Origin: Adiantum capillus-veneris
Lineage: Eukaryota; Streptophyta; Polypodiopsida; Polypodiales; Pteridaceae
NCBI GenBank assembly: GCA_014529385.2
Contig: CM043959.1
Location: forward strand, 47,529,928-47,593,927
Direction: 5' to 3'
Length of the DNA stretch: 64,000 nt
The notes beneath the pieces are model-generated. The model made no database searches and was not told the DNA's origin. It saw only the letters and a program-made list of their open reading frames with translations. Made by a program: the position numbers and the translations under genes. Below, one piece after another: positions 13,080 to 26,696 of the stretch. Every line of letters starts with the position of its first letter. Within the stretch, counting starts at the first letter, position 1.

Positions 13080-16018
13080 TTAAGGGACAGGTGAGGCGGC
13101 AGGGGCGACGCGGCCGCGCTCGCCAATGGCGTTGTGGGCGAACTTAATGCTGGCGATGTGCATGCCCTTGTCCTGCTCTGCGGCTGACCACTCCTTGCGG
13201 TAGTAGTCCTCCTCCAACACGCCCTTGGACGGCGGCAGCAGCATCCCGCCCCACTGCGGGAAATGCACCGCCACTAGCGGCAGCGTGCAGCATATCACCA
13301 TCACCCCCATCAGCATTATCCCCTTCTCGTCCGAGTATGCCGAGGTAGAAAAGAAGATGAGCTGCGTCAGCATCGACCCGAATGTCCCTCCCGCGCCCGT
13401 GAGCCCCGAAATCACCCCCAACGACCTGCTCAGTACACAACAACATACACAGATCAGAATAGTTTCTTGCAAAGTAATCCAAAGACAAAACCTGGAAATG
13501 ATGCTATTTGGACCATTGTCTACCGCTTCAGTAAGCAAGCACTTATCACTCGTGCAACATTGCCTTTCGGCAGAAAGGGAAGGTGTATGCTAAGCAATTT
13601 TCAGCCCATGTACTGCAGACATACTGTGGCAACAATAAATGCATGGAAAGAGGGTGACCTATCTGACAAATAATTGATGCATTCGAAAAGAGGGTGACGT
13701 AACTATGCCGATTTCAGCGTAGTTACATCAGATATATCTATCGGATAATTGATGCATTCCTGACAAACATCCATACTTTGTGGTATCAGATTGTGCTCTT
13801 CCGGAACATGAAAGAGAAAGCCCATAGAAACACAATCAATTACATGTTGTTTCTACTTAAATATTATCAAATGCAAATGCAAGCTTTCATCCTTCATGTG
13901 GAGGTAGCAACTTTCCAACTCTGCCAAAATCAATAGAGTTGCAACTGTTCGGTTTTGTGTGCCAAAAGGCTTACACCATAACAACACCACACCGAGTCAA
14001 CGTAAGAAATCTATGTCTCATGGGAGATGCCAAGAACACTAGCAAGACAAACACTACTAGATACTTGTAGAGAAAGGAAGATTGGAATGGTGGATGTTGA
14101 GATTTAAACCTTACCCTCTGCATGTGTGAAGTGTGTCAAAGCGCACCCCAGACATGGGACATCAAAGCTGATCAATGCCCTTATTGATTAGCTATAGCTT
14201 TTTGGGCCTACATACGGCCCTAGTAAAGCACGGGAACTCTTGAGAGCGATTGTGGACTGTTGGATAAAACTTGTCGATTAGTGCCACATGGCAAGCTAAT
14301 GATGGCATACTTCTCTTTCTTCCTATGTCTTAGGGAGCGGTCACACGATGTTACTTAAAATTGCTGGCCTCATGCATGGTCACAAGAGCACCAGTTATTT
14401 GTCTTACATGAAACTATGCAAGGCGTATATTGTAACTATGCTGACATTGGCATGGTTGCATCAATAAGATGCAACATCTTACTGATAACTATGTTTCGTG
14501 TGACCACATCCTCATCATACTAAGCATTATCTTTTGAATATGTACAGGCCAATGTGAGAAATAGTTGACCTTGTTTTCCTATTGCTGTTCTTCTAAGTTC
14601 TACCCTACTTGTGCACAAACAGTGCTTAATATTCAACTAATTGACACTTCAAGAATCAAGGCATTCATGACAGCATACAAACCTCCGGGAGATGAAGGGA
14701 ATGATGCCGAATGTCAGCCCTGCTCCGGCCTCCGCAAAAATGGAGAAGATGATCATCATGACTATGGCTCCTGACAAATTGCCAATTAGCCCGAGTGCAA
14801 TACACGCCACTCCACCCAAGGTTTGCACAATCCACAATGTCCACAGGCGGCCGCGCATGCCATAGCAGCGAGCCACCCAGTCCGACAAGATGCCGCCAAA
14901 GGGGCGAGTCACCAAATTCGCCATACCAAACATAGAAGCGATGATTCCAGCAATATGAAGATTCAGATTGAACCTGTCATAGAAGTATTGGGCTATCACA
15001 TTGTCCATGGTTAGCTCGACGCCGAAGCAGTAGCCGTAGGAGAGGGCAAAGATCCAGGTTCTGTAGTTTGTAACAGCATGTAGAAAGACCTACATCCATG
15101 GCCATTTTATAAGTAAAGCTCATCTCAGCTTTATTCGCCGTAAAAACACAGAGAAGTTTAGACATTTTTGCAAAATATTACCTTATAGAAGCTGTCTTTG
15201 ACTTGAGCTCCCTTGCTCTTTAGCTCCTTGAAGTTTCCATCAGGTAAATCCTGACCAATGAGGAGGACTGTGAGGCCCATTATGATGTGCATGATCCCTG
15301 GCACGAAGAAGGAGAGGCGCCATGCCGTGAAGTTAGGGGAGCCGATGGGGCCGCGAATAAGGTCATATACAAGGGGCATGATCAGCTGTGTAGCTCCCCC
15401 ACCCAAATTCCCCCATCCTGCCGTGATGCCGTTCACCGACCCCACAATCTCCGCATTGAAGAAGGAGCTCATCCAATACTGGCAGGAGACGAATGTGGCG
15501 AGCGAGAATCCGATGAAGAAACGGGACAGAAGAAATCCGATGGACGTGGACACTGTCGCCATGCAGAAAACTGCTGGCGAGCAGAGCATGACGATGAATG
15601 CACACCCATACCTCGGGCCAACGAGATCGCACAGAGCACCCATGAGCAGACGTGACGCGATAGATCCCGACACCGAGGCAATTCCAGCATTGCCGATGTC
15701 GCGCTTGGTGAGGTCAAGGTTGTCGCGAATCACCGGCAGCAGGGGGGCAGCGGCGAAGCTGGAGACAAAGCAAGTGAAGAATGAGATCCAAGACAGGTGG
15801 AATGTGCGCATATGCGGGGGCGCGAAAGACCAGAGCTTGATTTTCTTGGCCTTGTTCTCAGAATCGACGGGCAAGGCAAATTTGGATTTGAGGGGGACGT
15901 CGGCTCCATCAGGGTCCTTGCTGACGGAGAGGGCGAAGGTGGGTTCATGGCCAGTGACGCCATGGAGGGAGGCACCGGGGGTGCCGAGGGAGTCGGTGCC
16001 GATGCCGGAGGTTGCCAT
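13080..16018 (-). CDS. NRT2: High-affinity nitrate transporter, NRT2/NNP family (three exons)
   Basis: A plasma-membrane proton-coupled nitrate transporter of the major facilitator superfamily, usually working with NAR2/NRT3. Read on the minus strand, exon 1 is 16018-15182, exon 2 15089-14683 and exon 3 13425-13080. Introns of 92 bp and 1257 bp have GT..AG ends and preserve phase. The sum is 1590 bp, or 529 residues, the normal length for NRT2. Exon 1 carries the N-terminal [28 protein letters not shown], and the nitrate signature [16 protein letters not shown]. Exon 2 carries [19 protein letters not shown] and [12 protein letters not shown]. Exon 3 carries the second signature-like [16 protein letters not shown] and FPQWGGM. 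No stop or frameshift is seen, so it is probably functional. Its GC-rich codon use differs from the surrounding AT-rich elements. The 1.26-kb intron shows no ORF of interest. Confidence 0.95.
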
Positions 16019-16475
16019 GGATGGAAGGGCAGACAGGCAGAAAAGGCTTCAACACAGTAGGTCAGCCGAAAGGACTGAGGCTGCTGGCCGCTATGTTGAA
16101 TTGATTCTAATGCAGCTCATGCCTGATTAGGGCAGCTCATGAGGGGGGGCTTTAATATGAGATATGGAGCCGCGACGCGGCTACATGGAAGAGGGCTCAC
16201 CTACTGCCAAGTCTGCCTGGCTGCACAACAACAAAGGCAAAAATTGCAGTGCAGCGGCGGCAGGACAGGGCGTGCGTTGACAATCGGCATGGGGACGAAG
16301 GTTGAATTGTGTGTGTACGCGCGCGCGAGAGAGAGAGAGAGAGAGTCTGTGTGAGGCATGTATCCAGATAGGGCCACCCTTCAGGACCTTGGCTTCCTGT
16401 ATATCCAGCTAGGGCCACCCTTCAGGACCTTGGCTTCCTGTATAGGCCAGAAGGTAGCTACAGTGCGTGTGTGTC

Positions 16476-16511
<36 letters not shown>

Positions 16512-16600
16512 GAGTCTTCCCCTTCCATTCCTAGTTTCCACGTCCCGCTCCCGCCCACACAAGTCAACGCGTCGCTAGTACCCCTGCCCCTCGGCCCTTT
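16019..16600 (-). promoter_or_regulatory. NRT2 upstream region
   Basis: Sequence 5' of the transporter start codon. It holds a GA tract (about 16327-16346), a 41-bp tandem duplication and another GT/GA tract (about 16465-16512), of a kind common in plant promoters and 5' leaders. No unambiguous TATA box was identified. Confidence 0.4.
16361..16442 (+). repeat. 41-bp tandem duplication
   Basis: 16361-16401 and 16402-16442 differ at one base (tatccagata versus tatccagcta) and otherwise repeat gggccacccttcaggacctt. Confidence 0.95.
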
Positions 16601-16799
16601 TTGTACAAGGACCGCCGAACCTTTTGCCTTTTCTCTAGCCTCTCCCAGTTTTTCCAAGGAATCAGGATCTTACTCGACGACGTGCACACTATACCATTTT
16701 TAGTTTTTCCTACACTATTTTTTTGGCATTTCAGTATTAAATTAGTATGTGACTCGTGCGTCATTGCGGCCAAGAAAAAGAAAATCATGGCAATTGGAG

Positions 16800-17073
16800 A
16801 TCTCTTTCTCTCTCTTTCTTTTTCACACACACACATACAAAGTCGTATATAAGTAGGTGTGTGTGTGTGTGTACGTATGTTGGTCCATGCGTGAGAAGAA
16901 TGGAACTATAGTCCTTAGAATAACTCTACCATGGTAGCAATCCGTAGTTATGTCTTATGTCTCTTTCTCTCTCTCATATTAAATCTTGAGATCAAGATTC
17001 ATCGAGTAGCTCTCTACTATCTTTTTTTTCACATTTTCCCCCTTTCTCGATTCTTTTGAGTTGAGGACTTCTT

Positions 17074-17115
<42 letters not shown>

Positions 17116-17386
17116 GAGCACATGGAGTGTTTTTAGCCAAAAAGTTGAGAGCGACTTATCCTTCACACGACTTCTAATAAATTCAAATTGACCCATATCT
17201 CCTTGCTTATCAACCACTGACAATATACCCGATTCTACCAGCTTGCTTTTGTTGTGTCATGTTATCAAAACCATGACTTGCCAATAGACATGTTTTTCAC
17301 GACCCCTCTATTGGTTGAAGCAAGATAGGTTTTGGTTGGTGCCTCGCTCCGGGGCCACTTTTGAAGGGCTACCAAGTTGCCAAGGG

Positions 17387-17448
<62 letters not shown>

Positions 17449-17451
17449 TAT

Positions 17452-17482
<31 letters not shown>

Positions 17483-17550
17483 TCTGTATATAAATTCTAG
17501 ACTTATTTTCCGCTCAATATATTGTGTATGCCTCAGAATGATGCCATAAG

Positions 17551-17641
<91 letters not shown>

Positions 17642-17715
17642 AAGTCTTGAGTTCAAGATTTTCTCACTAGATTTTCAATGTTCCTTTGGCTTGTTCCTAT
17701 GCTGTTAAAGATTAT

Positions 17716-17813
<98 letters not shown>

Positions 17814-18158
17814 CTTGAGATAGATGTAACTATCTACAACTTCTCCAAATATGTGCAATTGAAGTAGTCGAAGGCAGTGGCTTTCAGAAGATAAAACAAC
17901 ATTGCTAGTTAAAGAAGAAGCCCAAATGCTAGGATGCTACATCTTTGTATCCCCAATTAAGGACTTTTCGTATTTACCATTGCATGAAGAGGACCCATTT
18001 TGGCTTTTTGATTCAATTGCACATAATATGTAGATAAATGTTTCTTGGCACGTTGGCCCTCATAGTGCTCTTATGTACAAGAAAGTTCCATTGTTGATGA
18101 TGGGACGATGGGATAGTGCATAGAGAAGAATGCGCCCCACATGTTTGGACAGGTGAAT

Positions 18159-18240
<82 letters not shown>

Positions 18241-18241
18241 A
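16800..18241. repeat. Microsatellite cluster including compound (CT)n(AC)n tracts
   Basis: Tracts: (CT)n 17079-17112; (CT)n about 17391-17440 followed by (TTTA)n 17447-17484; (CT)n(CA)n 17560-17640; (CT)n(CA)n(CG)n 17719-17813; (CT)n(CA)n 18160-18241. Three separate tracts share the CT-then-CA order. No gene is recognised between them. Confidence 0.94.
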
Positions 18242-18583
18242 GTCTGTTGCGTCATGGCTGTAGGTGCTCCCACCTAAGCCATCAGCTCTTTCCCCTCTCG
18301 CTATCAGCCTCAACACTCAGTGGCTTGAGCAAACCCATGTACACCCATTGCCTTGAGCACCCATTTCCTACTACCAAGCACTCCCCACTTGCAAGCAGTG
18401 CATGTCCCCTATTCAACTCTGCTTCACAACCAAGTTACTGTTACTAAATGTTGCAGCACCACCGCTTGGCCTATCGTACCTATACGTGATTACCAGTAGC
18501 AACCCTAGTCAAGGTCTTTGTTCTGGTCCTGGTGACCCACCTCACTCTTTTCTAGTTGCTAGTGGCAGAGTGCTCTCTCTCTC
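18242..18583. other. Intergenic DNA, no gene recognised
   Basis: A moderately C-rich stretch with short open frames but no recognisable protein. It ends in a CT tract that is the target of the Ty3 insertion. Confidence 0.5.
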
Positions 18584-19152
18584 TGTTAACCCTCACGGCT
18601 CACGGACACCCCATCACCTACAATGGACGTGTATTATGTATTTGGTAGAGTCAGGTACCGGGCTTGTCGGACCAATAGGAAAAGGGTAAGAGTGATCGCC
18701 GATGAGAGGCGCACTCTAACTGGGACATTCAAGGGATTAGTTGGCTAAGCATGGGCGGTCAAGTGTGAATGGGGTGAGCTCATATAAAAGCCAACTAAAC
18801 CTAAAATTCACTTATTCTCTCATTTGTGCAATAGAAGAGTGCTCTTGCTCCATCTCCATCTCCATCTTCTTCTTCTTCACCTCCTTGTGTGTGTGTGTAT
18901 GAGAGAGAGAGAGAGAGTGCGATCGAGCATTGCGGCGGCACGATGGCGGTGAAGCGGTTGAGCGTGACGTAGCGGCGTCTCCTTCTTCTTCGCGGTGAGG
19001 AATCCTCCACGGCAGGAGCATAGAGCGGTGAGTGACACACCATTTCCCTCTTTTGAGCTTACTAGTTAAGCTAGTTGTGTGCTTGGAGCCGTCTGTGGCT
19101 CGCACACAGTGTTAGGCAAGGCCCTTGCTTCGACAGTGCGGCAAGGAGCGCA
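18584..19152 (+). repeat. 5' LTR of the Ty3 element
   Basis: Starts TGTTAACCCTCACGG. A TATA box (TATAAAAG) is at 18783-18790. An internal GT/GA tract differs in length from the 3' LTR. The end is ambiguous by a few bases (aaggagcgcaca versus aaggagca in the 3' copy). Confidence 0.9.
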
Positions 19153-19158
19153 CATTTT

Positions 19159-19177
19159 TGGCGCCGCTGCCGGGGAA
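19159..19177 (+). other. Primer binding site
   Basis: TGGCGCCGCTGCCGGGGA lies a few bases after the LTR. It resembles the TGGCGCCG(T)TGCCGGGGA sites of many plant Ty3 elements. The tRNA was not determined. Confidence 0.75.
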
Positions 19178-20261
19178 TCGCCCTGCACTAAGCCCAAGAG
19201 GCACTTTGTGCTTCTCCTATGAGTTGTTTGTAGTAGGAAAGAAGAGGAAGAGGAAGAGGAAGAGGAATGAGTTATTTTTCTACAGGTTGTTAATTTCTGT
19301 ATTGTCTGCAAGTTCTGTGATTTCTGCATAATGTTGTGTTTTCTGTTTGCACACAGTCTTTGCACAATTAGTAGTCATTAGCTTGTTCGCAGTGAATGAA
19401 TAAGTAGGTAGACAGTTAGCAATTTCTGTTTGCACACAGTCTGTACACAGCTTTCTGTCAAGGTTTGCCTACACACAGTCTTTGCACAGTAAGGTAGTGA
19501 GAGAGGAAGTAGGTGGACAGTTAGCCCACTGTCAGTAAGCAGTTAGCATAGTGGTTAACAGATTAGTTAGTAGATTAGTTAGTGGTTAGCAGCACTGTTA
19601 GTAAGTAGATAAGGTAGCGAGCTGTCTGTAAGCTGTTGACAGAGAGGTTAGGCAGGTGTTGACAGTGTGTGTGGCCAAGAAAGGGTCACCTAAACCGCGC
19701 GCGGTCGTCGCCTCAAAAAAAAAAAGTTAAAAAATAAATTTTAAAAAAATCGAAAATATTTAAGCGTGAGTGACTGGGGGGCTACACTAAAATTTTGATC
19801 GGGATCGGGATCATTTGCCCAAGCCCAAGCCCAAGCCTAGGCCGAGGCCTCAGTCCTCAGTCTTATGGTATATATTAGACTCACTCTTATATATATACCC
19901 TACCCCCTCAAGAGGGAATGAGAGCATGTGGGGCAAGTCCTCCACTCTCCTCCCTTCTCTTCCCACTTACACCCTTAGACTTTCTAATTTGGGCCTAGTT
20001 CCCTACTAGAAATTGACGGTTTTAGGGATTCCGAGGGCATAAAGTGACCAAACGGAGGGCTGTAAAGCACGGCACATCCCTCTGACCAAGACGCTCGTTT
20101 TGAGCTATCATGCGTTCTATTCTATAGCTGGGTCAGAAAAAAAGGACCAAAAAATCAAAAAATAAATAAATAAGAAAAGACTTGGGTTGCAAAACACCCA
20201 AAATTACTAGGTGAGCAGCCTTCACGGGCACTCACTGACACTTCTAGGGGATCCAAGTCAT
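19178..20261 (+). other. Ty3 5' leader
   Basis: About 1.1 kb without a credible ORF. It contains repeated short blocks such as ttgcacacagtctttgcaca and agttagcag variants, an aagccc repeat at about 19818 and AT-rich stretches. Confidence 0.6.
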
Positions 20262-23200
20262 ATGAACCTACGCTCTGGACGAGTGTTAGAGCACGAGCAT
20301 ATTGGTAGTGCCTCCATTTACGCGGGCACACATTATTCCTCCACCCTAGGTTCTGGACCTTCGGCCGGGACTCAAGGTAGCGCGACCCAAGATCCTCATA
20401 TCGCGTCTAGTGATTCTTCCTCTGACTACGAAGTCATGGAGGGGTATCCTACACCAAACCCTGATAGTTCAAGTCAAGACATGCATGACATGGGTCCACG
20501 GCCCGGGTCCAGCGTGTTTAGCCGCTTAAAAGAGACCCTTAGTAGAGCTACTCGCTCCGAACATGCGGTTAATGAAATATATGAAGGGAGTGGGGAAGTA
20601 AATTCGTCATTCATGCCTAAAATAGACCCTATGCTTCTTGAGAGTGTGCATGTGAATGTTCCATCCACTGCACCTCCTGATCCTTTAGGACTATCTCCCT
20701 CTGAGGTTCTACTACCCGATGGTAGGAGTCTTGTCGAAGTACAAGAGATCGAATGCTATATGCAAGCAACAAGGGAGAGGGAAATTGAGAACCTACGAAG
20801 GCTGGAACAAAGTCGAGCCCTGAAAGCAAAGGCTCCTATGACAACAATCATGCCAGCCGAGCAACCGAGTGCTCCCAAGGTAGCAGTCATGGAGGGGCAA
20901 GCGATGGGGAGCAATAATGCTTCCACTTCGAGGGAAACCTCCAGCACGCCAGGCCTAGATGGGATATTCCTAAACGAAAATTGGGAGTATGACCTACAAG
21001 CAGAAGCTTTAACTGATCGGTACACAGGACACACCTATCATGTGGGTTGGTTAGATGTTCTACAATCCACATCGGGTGCTACTAGCATAGATGAGCAACA
21101 ACAGAAAGTCTGTGATGTCCTTCATAGGATTGTCGAGTTAGAAAGACAGAACACAGGGATCAACATGCCTTCAACAGGCCTAATGAGATTCTTGGATACG
21201 GGAAAGGCCAACCAACCAACCCTATCACAAATGGAGACTCCCTCAGTGAGCCCCATTGATCCTCCATATGTTGTTTCGCCAGGAGCCTCAGTACAATCTG
21301 AGCCCACAAGTGGCAGCTTTACCTTCCCAGATCTAGCTCATCTTTCTCTTAATGACACTACGGCTACCATGCATATCCCAGTGGTGAGCATGACAAGAAG
21401 TACACCATGGAGTTCATTTGTTAACACTGCTCCGATGCCTAGTAGCACAGTGCCCCCAATTATACCTACATGTATGTATCAATCATGTGCACCTGTCGTA
21501 CCTCAGCCTCATGTAGCTCCTACACCTCCGATTATTCCAAGAGCTTACAATCCACAATGGCATTATCCAAGCTCTTATACAAGTGGAGCCATGCCATTTA
21601 ATAATAACATGCCATATCAGGCACCCCCTATGCCTAGGGCCACGCCTGTAAACTTTGGACCACCGTCTGGTACACCACCATACAAAATATGGGACCCAAG
21701 AGTCACGCGTATGCCAAGGCCAAGGACAACTCCCATCTCACATGTGGTTCCAGGAGCACATACACCCATTATACCTGCTCAAATAGGAGATTTGGCAGCA
21801 TTTTCTCAAACTATCGGTCGCTCTATTGTGGAAAACATGCGTAGTGCACCTGATAGAGAGCCTAGGAGCAAGGCAGTTCAAGTAGCTAAGCTCACACAGA
21901 AATTCAGTGGAGACGGAGATGCTAGAAAGCATATGGAAGTCTTTGAACATGTGTGAGATTCCTTGGAAGAGAACAATGAGCTACATAAGTGTAAGGCTTT
22001 GAGTTTGACCCTAAGCGGAAAGGCTGGAGATTGGTATAGAACCTTAAGAGTAAAAGAGAAAACGATCTACTCTACTCTTAGGAGACTGTTCTTAAAAGAA
22101 TACATACGAGAGGGAGTACTTTGGGGTGTAGCCTCTCAGCTCCAGAAAGCCCAACGAGAAGAAGGTGAATCCGTGAGAGACTTCATTAGTCGCCTAAAGA
22201 ATTTGAATTCTCGATGCAATCCAAACGAGCGATTCAACAACAACCAATTGCTCGATAGATTCATTAGGGGACTACGACATGAAAGTATTTATAATGGCCT
22301 AGTCATTAGAGGTATCACTACTTGGGAAGCAGTCACCATGAATGCAATCCAATTGGAGGATAATTTAATGATTGCAGGAGAAAGAGTGTCTGCCGAGCCG
22401 AAGTCTAGTAGCTCGCAAGCATCAGGGCATGAGCCAATGAAGATAAAGCCAATTGTGAAAGAGCAAACGATATTTGAGATGACTTTGGCAAATCTCACCA
22501 AGGCCATCCAAGAAAGCCTTAGGGGTAATCGTGCTCCACAAAACACTCATATGTATCCAAGAAGGGAGCAGCAATAGTTCTCAATCTGCTTGGGCCCACA
22601 TACTACGAGTGAATGCCCTACTTTCAGAGTAAAGTTTAACGGGACTTGTAACGCGTGTGGTAGGTATGGCCATCAAGCGAAGGATTGCCTAATGCTTAAA
22701 TGCATCATGGAAAATAGACCGCCTATAGCTTGGGCAGACTCACCTCGAGTTCCTGCATTGATGCCTACCCCACCCATGGAGCAACAATTGCCATTACAGC
22801 ACATGGTCCCTAGAACCCAAAATGTGGTCCAAACCACACCGTTGCCACCTCCAGTGCTAGGACCGCAACCCCCTCATCCAAGAGTTACACCTGTGAACCA
22901 AATAGGTTGCGAGTCATCTAGTACTTTGGTAGATTGCGAAGAGGACATAGACTCTAGTATCACCTATGGAGTAGACATGCTTGAGGAGTGTCCCATGTAC
23001 TATATGGAAGACCATTGGGGACAAATCAAACCGGTATATCAAGCTACTGCGCTAGCAGAAAGAGGCAAAAACATTAATAGTTTTGCCAGGAGACCACCTC
23101 TTCAGTGCTACGAATGTGGTGGACCACATCGAGTAGCTGAGTGCCCCATTAGAATACAAAAGAATGTTGCACTAATGCAAACAAGTCAAGGGAGTGCATT

Positions 23201-23759
23201 GGCAATGCCAATACTCATTTGTAATCGTTGTGGCATAGATCATTTGATCGCACAGTGTCCTAACAATCCAAACGCACCGAAAATCACACCATTGAACTTA
23301 ATAGAGATTGTTGATGGGACACCCCCAACTATAAACATAGCACCAGTGAATGCACTCACACGGTCGATGCTCCAAAAGAAAAATTACATCCTCGAAGAGA
23401 GAGATGTTGCATCCATTGGCCGAGCGAGAAAGAAGAAAACACGAAGAAAGAAATCCCTTAATGCTTCTAGCTTAAAACCTAGTTCAAAGACTAACATAGG
23501 GACAAGAGAGGATCCTGTGTATATGAATGACCCTGAGGATGACTCAGATTCGTTAGAGACCACGGAGACCAAAACTGTTACTACAAAGGAAAAAGCCAGT
23601 GAGGAGGATCACGAGAGGGAATTACGACGAACACCAAAAGAGTATTCAAAGTTAAACCACCCAGTTGCGAACCCCCAAGATAAGCCACGAGAGACAAAAA
23701 ATGAGGATTGCAAGAGAAAGATTGGAACCTATCCAAACCCAACAGTGGAAATTGAATGA
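20262..23759 (+). pseudogene. Ty3 gag (capsid and nucleocapsid)
   Basis: The structural protein that forms the virus-like particle. The first ATG of the frame is 20262 (MNLRSGR, a common plant Ty3 gag start); the frame is open from 20211. A Pro/Ser-rich N-terminal half is followed by a retrotransposon capsid domain at about 21963-22380 (LTLSGKAGDWY, REEGESVRDFISRL). Three zinc knuckles follow: one of standard CX2CX4HX4C spacing (CNACGRYGHQAKDC) and two with CX2CX3HX4C spacing (CYECGGPHRVAEC, CNRCGIDHLIAQC). In-frame stops at 21954 (TGA), 22575 (TAG) and 23757 (TGA) interrupt it, but the frame continues unchanged across each. Family assignment is strong. Confidence 0.88.
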
Positions 23760-23828
23760 GTCCAACAATTGAGGGGTTTGGTGGAAGAAACTCAATGAAC
23801 ATTAGAACCTGAACCCAAACATATCCAG

Positions 23829-25349
23829 ATGTCGGACACAGTGTTTCCCACACAAGTTCAACCTCACAAGAACTACAGGCCGTTAGCTATACCCAGTATC
23901 ATTCGGGAAGAGAGTGAGGGTAGGACATCTGAAAGTGGACACACACCTTTCCTACTAGAGAGAATGTTTGGTGAGGGAATGCCCGACCCCCTTGAGGAAG
24001 TGGAGATTCCATCTTCACCATTCTCTTGTCAGGGTCCTACGTCCCACAAGATTCCATTAAATGTTGCCAAATTGATGGATTTCATGTCTTCAGAAGTTAG
24101 AACCACCATCATGTCCAAACTATATAAAGACCCCAAGCTAGTCTCAGCTCTTCGAGCCTTCCTCAATGGATAATTACAGGCCGGATTACCACAATTTGCA
24201 CATATGAACAAACCTGACTCGGTAATGAATGATGAGGAACATTTAGCACCACCATCTGACCTAGCGGGACATGAATCTGTAATTGAAGTACCCGTTAACA
24301 AGTTGGGGCAATACTTTGAAGGTGATGAATCTAATGCTACTCTACCAATCACTACTAAAGGATTAACTGTAAAGGGGGTCCTTGACGGTGGTGCAGGAGT
24401 CAGCATGGTGACAAAGAGTTGTTGGGAGTCTATGGGGCGACCTCACCTTGAAGCCACAAGCGTAGTGGTAAAAATGGCTAATGGATCTATTGTTACGCCT
24501 ATTGGAATGCTAAAGGATCTCAGAATCAAGGTCTTGGGACACAAGGTAAGGCAGACTTTCATTGTTATGGATTTTTCCAAGCATCCTATGTCATTTGAGA
24601 TGATCTTAGGGCGTCCATTCATGAGGGAAGCAAAAATGGTGCATGACTGGTCCAAAAACCACGTCTACTTACAGTTCCAAGACTCAGTCATTCGAGTTGA
24701 TCTTTTAAGTGGTCGAACGCATCCTCTAGGAAATAAATTCATCATTGATAATCGATCAGACACAACAATTCACTCAGCTCCATTACAGTATTGTTACATG
24801 TGTAACGAAGACACGGATATTGGGGAGAACTCTCCTTATATGGATATCCTACCCGGAATGACTGAGTCAGACAATGTCGATTGGGTACACCTAGCGACAA
24901 CTATAGATACATGGGGAGCTAGAGTAACAACCTGGGTAACACCAGATGGGGAAGAGATACCACGCATTGCACCAGTAAACATGTTAGGTGTAGCACATGT
25001 AACATCCGATGATAAGAAAGAGGCACACCTACGTGAGAGTGAAACCGATGATTCCTCAAAGGCTTCAGGCCAATACACATCAGAAACGGAATCTCAGGGA
25101 GAAATGGATTCAGAACCTGAGGAAACATCGAGTGAACCAAGTATAGAAACTGAACACTCAAGGCCTAGTACGACCATCTATGGTAATTTATATGAGAGTG
25201 AAGAAGATACAAGTGAAGACCTATCAAGCGAGTCAAGTTCAAACATTTACCAAAATCAAAACCTTAACAAGAAACAAAGGTTATATAAGAGACGACGATA
25301 TCGAGCAAATGTGAGAGCTAGGATAAACAAGGAAAGATCTACTACATAA
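23829..25349 (+). pseudogene. Ty3 protease region (first retropepsin)
   Basis: Same reading frame as gag, with stops at 23793 (TGA) and 24171 (TAA) upstream. The aspartic protease fold runs from about 24340 to 24690: active-site VLDGGAGVSMV, in which DGG replaces the usual DTG or DSG, and the later hydrophobic-glycine motif EMILGRPFMREAK. The downstream linker (about 24800-25349) is acidic and Ser/Glu-rich and ends in a basic cluster before TAA 25347. Cleavage of the polyprotein would be the expected role. Confidence 0.85.
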
Positions 25350-26696
25350 TGGCTTAGCTATCTAGGGGCATGTGATGCTCATCGAAAGCTAGTAGACAGT
25401 TGGGGTGAACATCTCCAGAGTGTCATGTGGTGCAGCCCGCGACCCATTGACCTCGCTCAATTGGAGGTTACAGAGCCGAAATTGAGTCGAACTATAAGAA
25501 GACGTCAAAACCGAGAGTTAGCACAACAACAAAAGGAGGCAGAACTAAAAGAAAGGTCTCCGTGAGGACAAGAGCCTACTGACTTACATACGGCTCTTGA
25601 ACATTTTAAATCTTATACCACGGGGGAGCGAAAGGTTGTGTATGCCAAAGCCCAACGAATACCTACCAATGGAAGCAGTGGAGTCTATGATGGTCCAGCG
25701 GTAGTTAAAGAGATAGAATTAGCAGAACCAGGTGAGGAGTCTAAACCAGTCTTTATTGCTCAAGACCTTACCGAAACTGAAGAGGCTGTACTTAAGGAGC
25801 TCCTCAAGGAATACAAGGATATCTTTGCTTGGACATATCATGACATGAAGGGCGTTCCACCTTCTGGGGTGCAACATACAATTCCCATGATCAACATTGC
25901 TAAACCCGTCCAGCAACGACCCTATCCAATGAATCCTAAGTACGCCAAAATTGTACAAGAGGAGATTGAAAAACTTATCCAATGTGGATTCATATACCCT
26001 ATTGAGCACTCAGAATGGGTTTCTCCAATAGTCATTGTGCCAAAAAATAATGGGAAACTAACAGTGTGCGTGGACCTCAAGAAATTTAATGCAGCTACTA
26101 GGAGAGATCATTATCCCTTGCCATATTTAGAACATGTGCTTGAGAGAGTTGCGGGCAAGGAAGCTTATAGGTTTTTAGATGGGTACTCTGGTTACAATCA
26201 AATCACAATTGCATTAGAGGACCAAGCTAAAACTGCTTTTATCACAGAGTTTGGAGTGTTTGCATTTCATGTTATGGCTTTTGGCTTAACAAATGCTCCT
26301 GCTACATTCCAACGATTAATAAACACTGCGTTTAAAGAATTTCTAAGGGAGTTTTGTGAAGCTTTCCTAGACGACCTTTGTGTTTATTCTTCTTGGGAGA
26401 AGCATTTGTTATATCTACGAAAAATATTTGAAAGGTGCAGATTTTATCGCATCTCATTGAACCCTTTCAAATGCCAATTTTGGGTTAAGCATGGAGTCAT
26501 TCTAGGGCATATAGTGTCCAAGAACGGGATATCCACAGATGAGAGTAAGATTAAAGCCATTGCCGATTTGCCACCACCTACTAACTATAAAGGAGTTCAA
26601 AGATTTATGGGCCATGTTGGTTATTATCGAAGGTTTATTTTAAACTTTGCCGAGATAGCGCGTCCATTGTACAAGCTTCTTATCGAGTTTCACTAG
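25350..26696 (+). pseudogene. Ty3 reverse transcriptase
   Basis: Copies the element RNA into DNA. The frame continues from the protease through TAA 25347 and TGA 25563. RT motifs are clear: SPIVIVPKNNGKLTVCVD, HYPLPYLEHVLERV, RFLDGYSGYNQI, FGLTNAPATFQRLIN and the catalytic AFLDDLCVYS (FLDD), then the thumb PFKCQFWVKHGVILGHIVS and RFMGHVGYYRRFI. The frame ends at TAG 26694, yet the sequence after it keeps the same frame and is the expected RT/RNase H connection. Confidence 0.93.

Noticed and set aside
15258-16130. 290-codon plus-strand frame opposite NRT2 exon 1
   Set aside because: An antisense shadow of the GC-rich transporter exon, with no recognisable domain.
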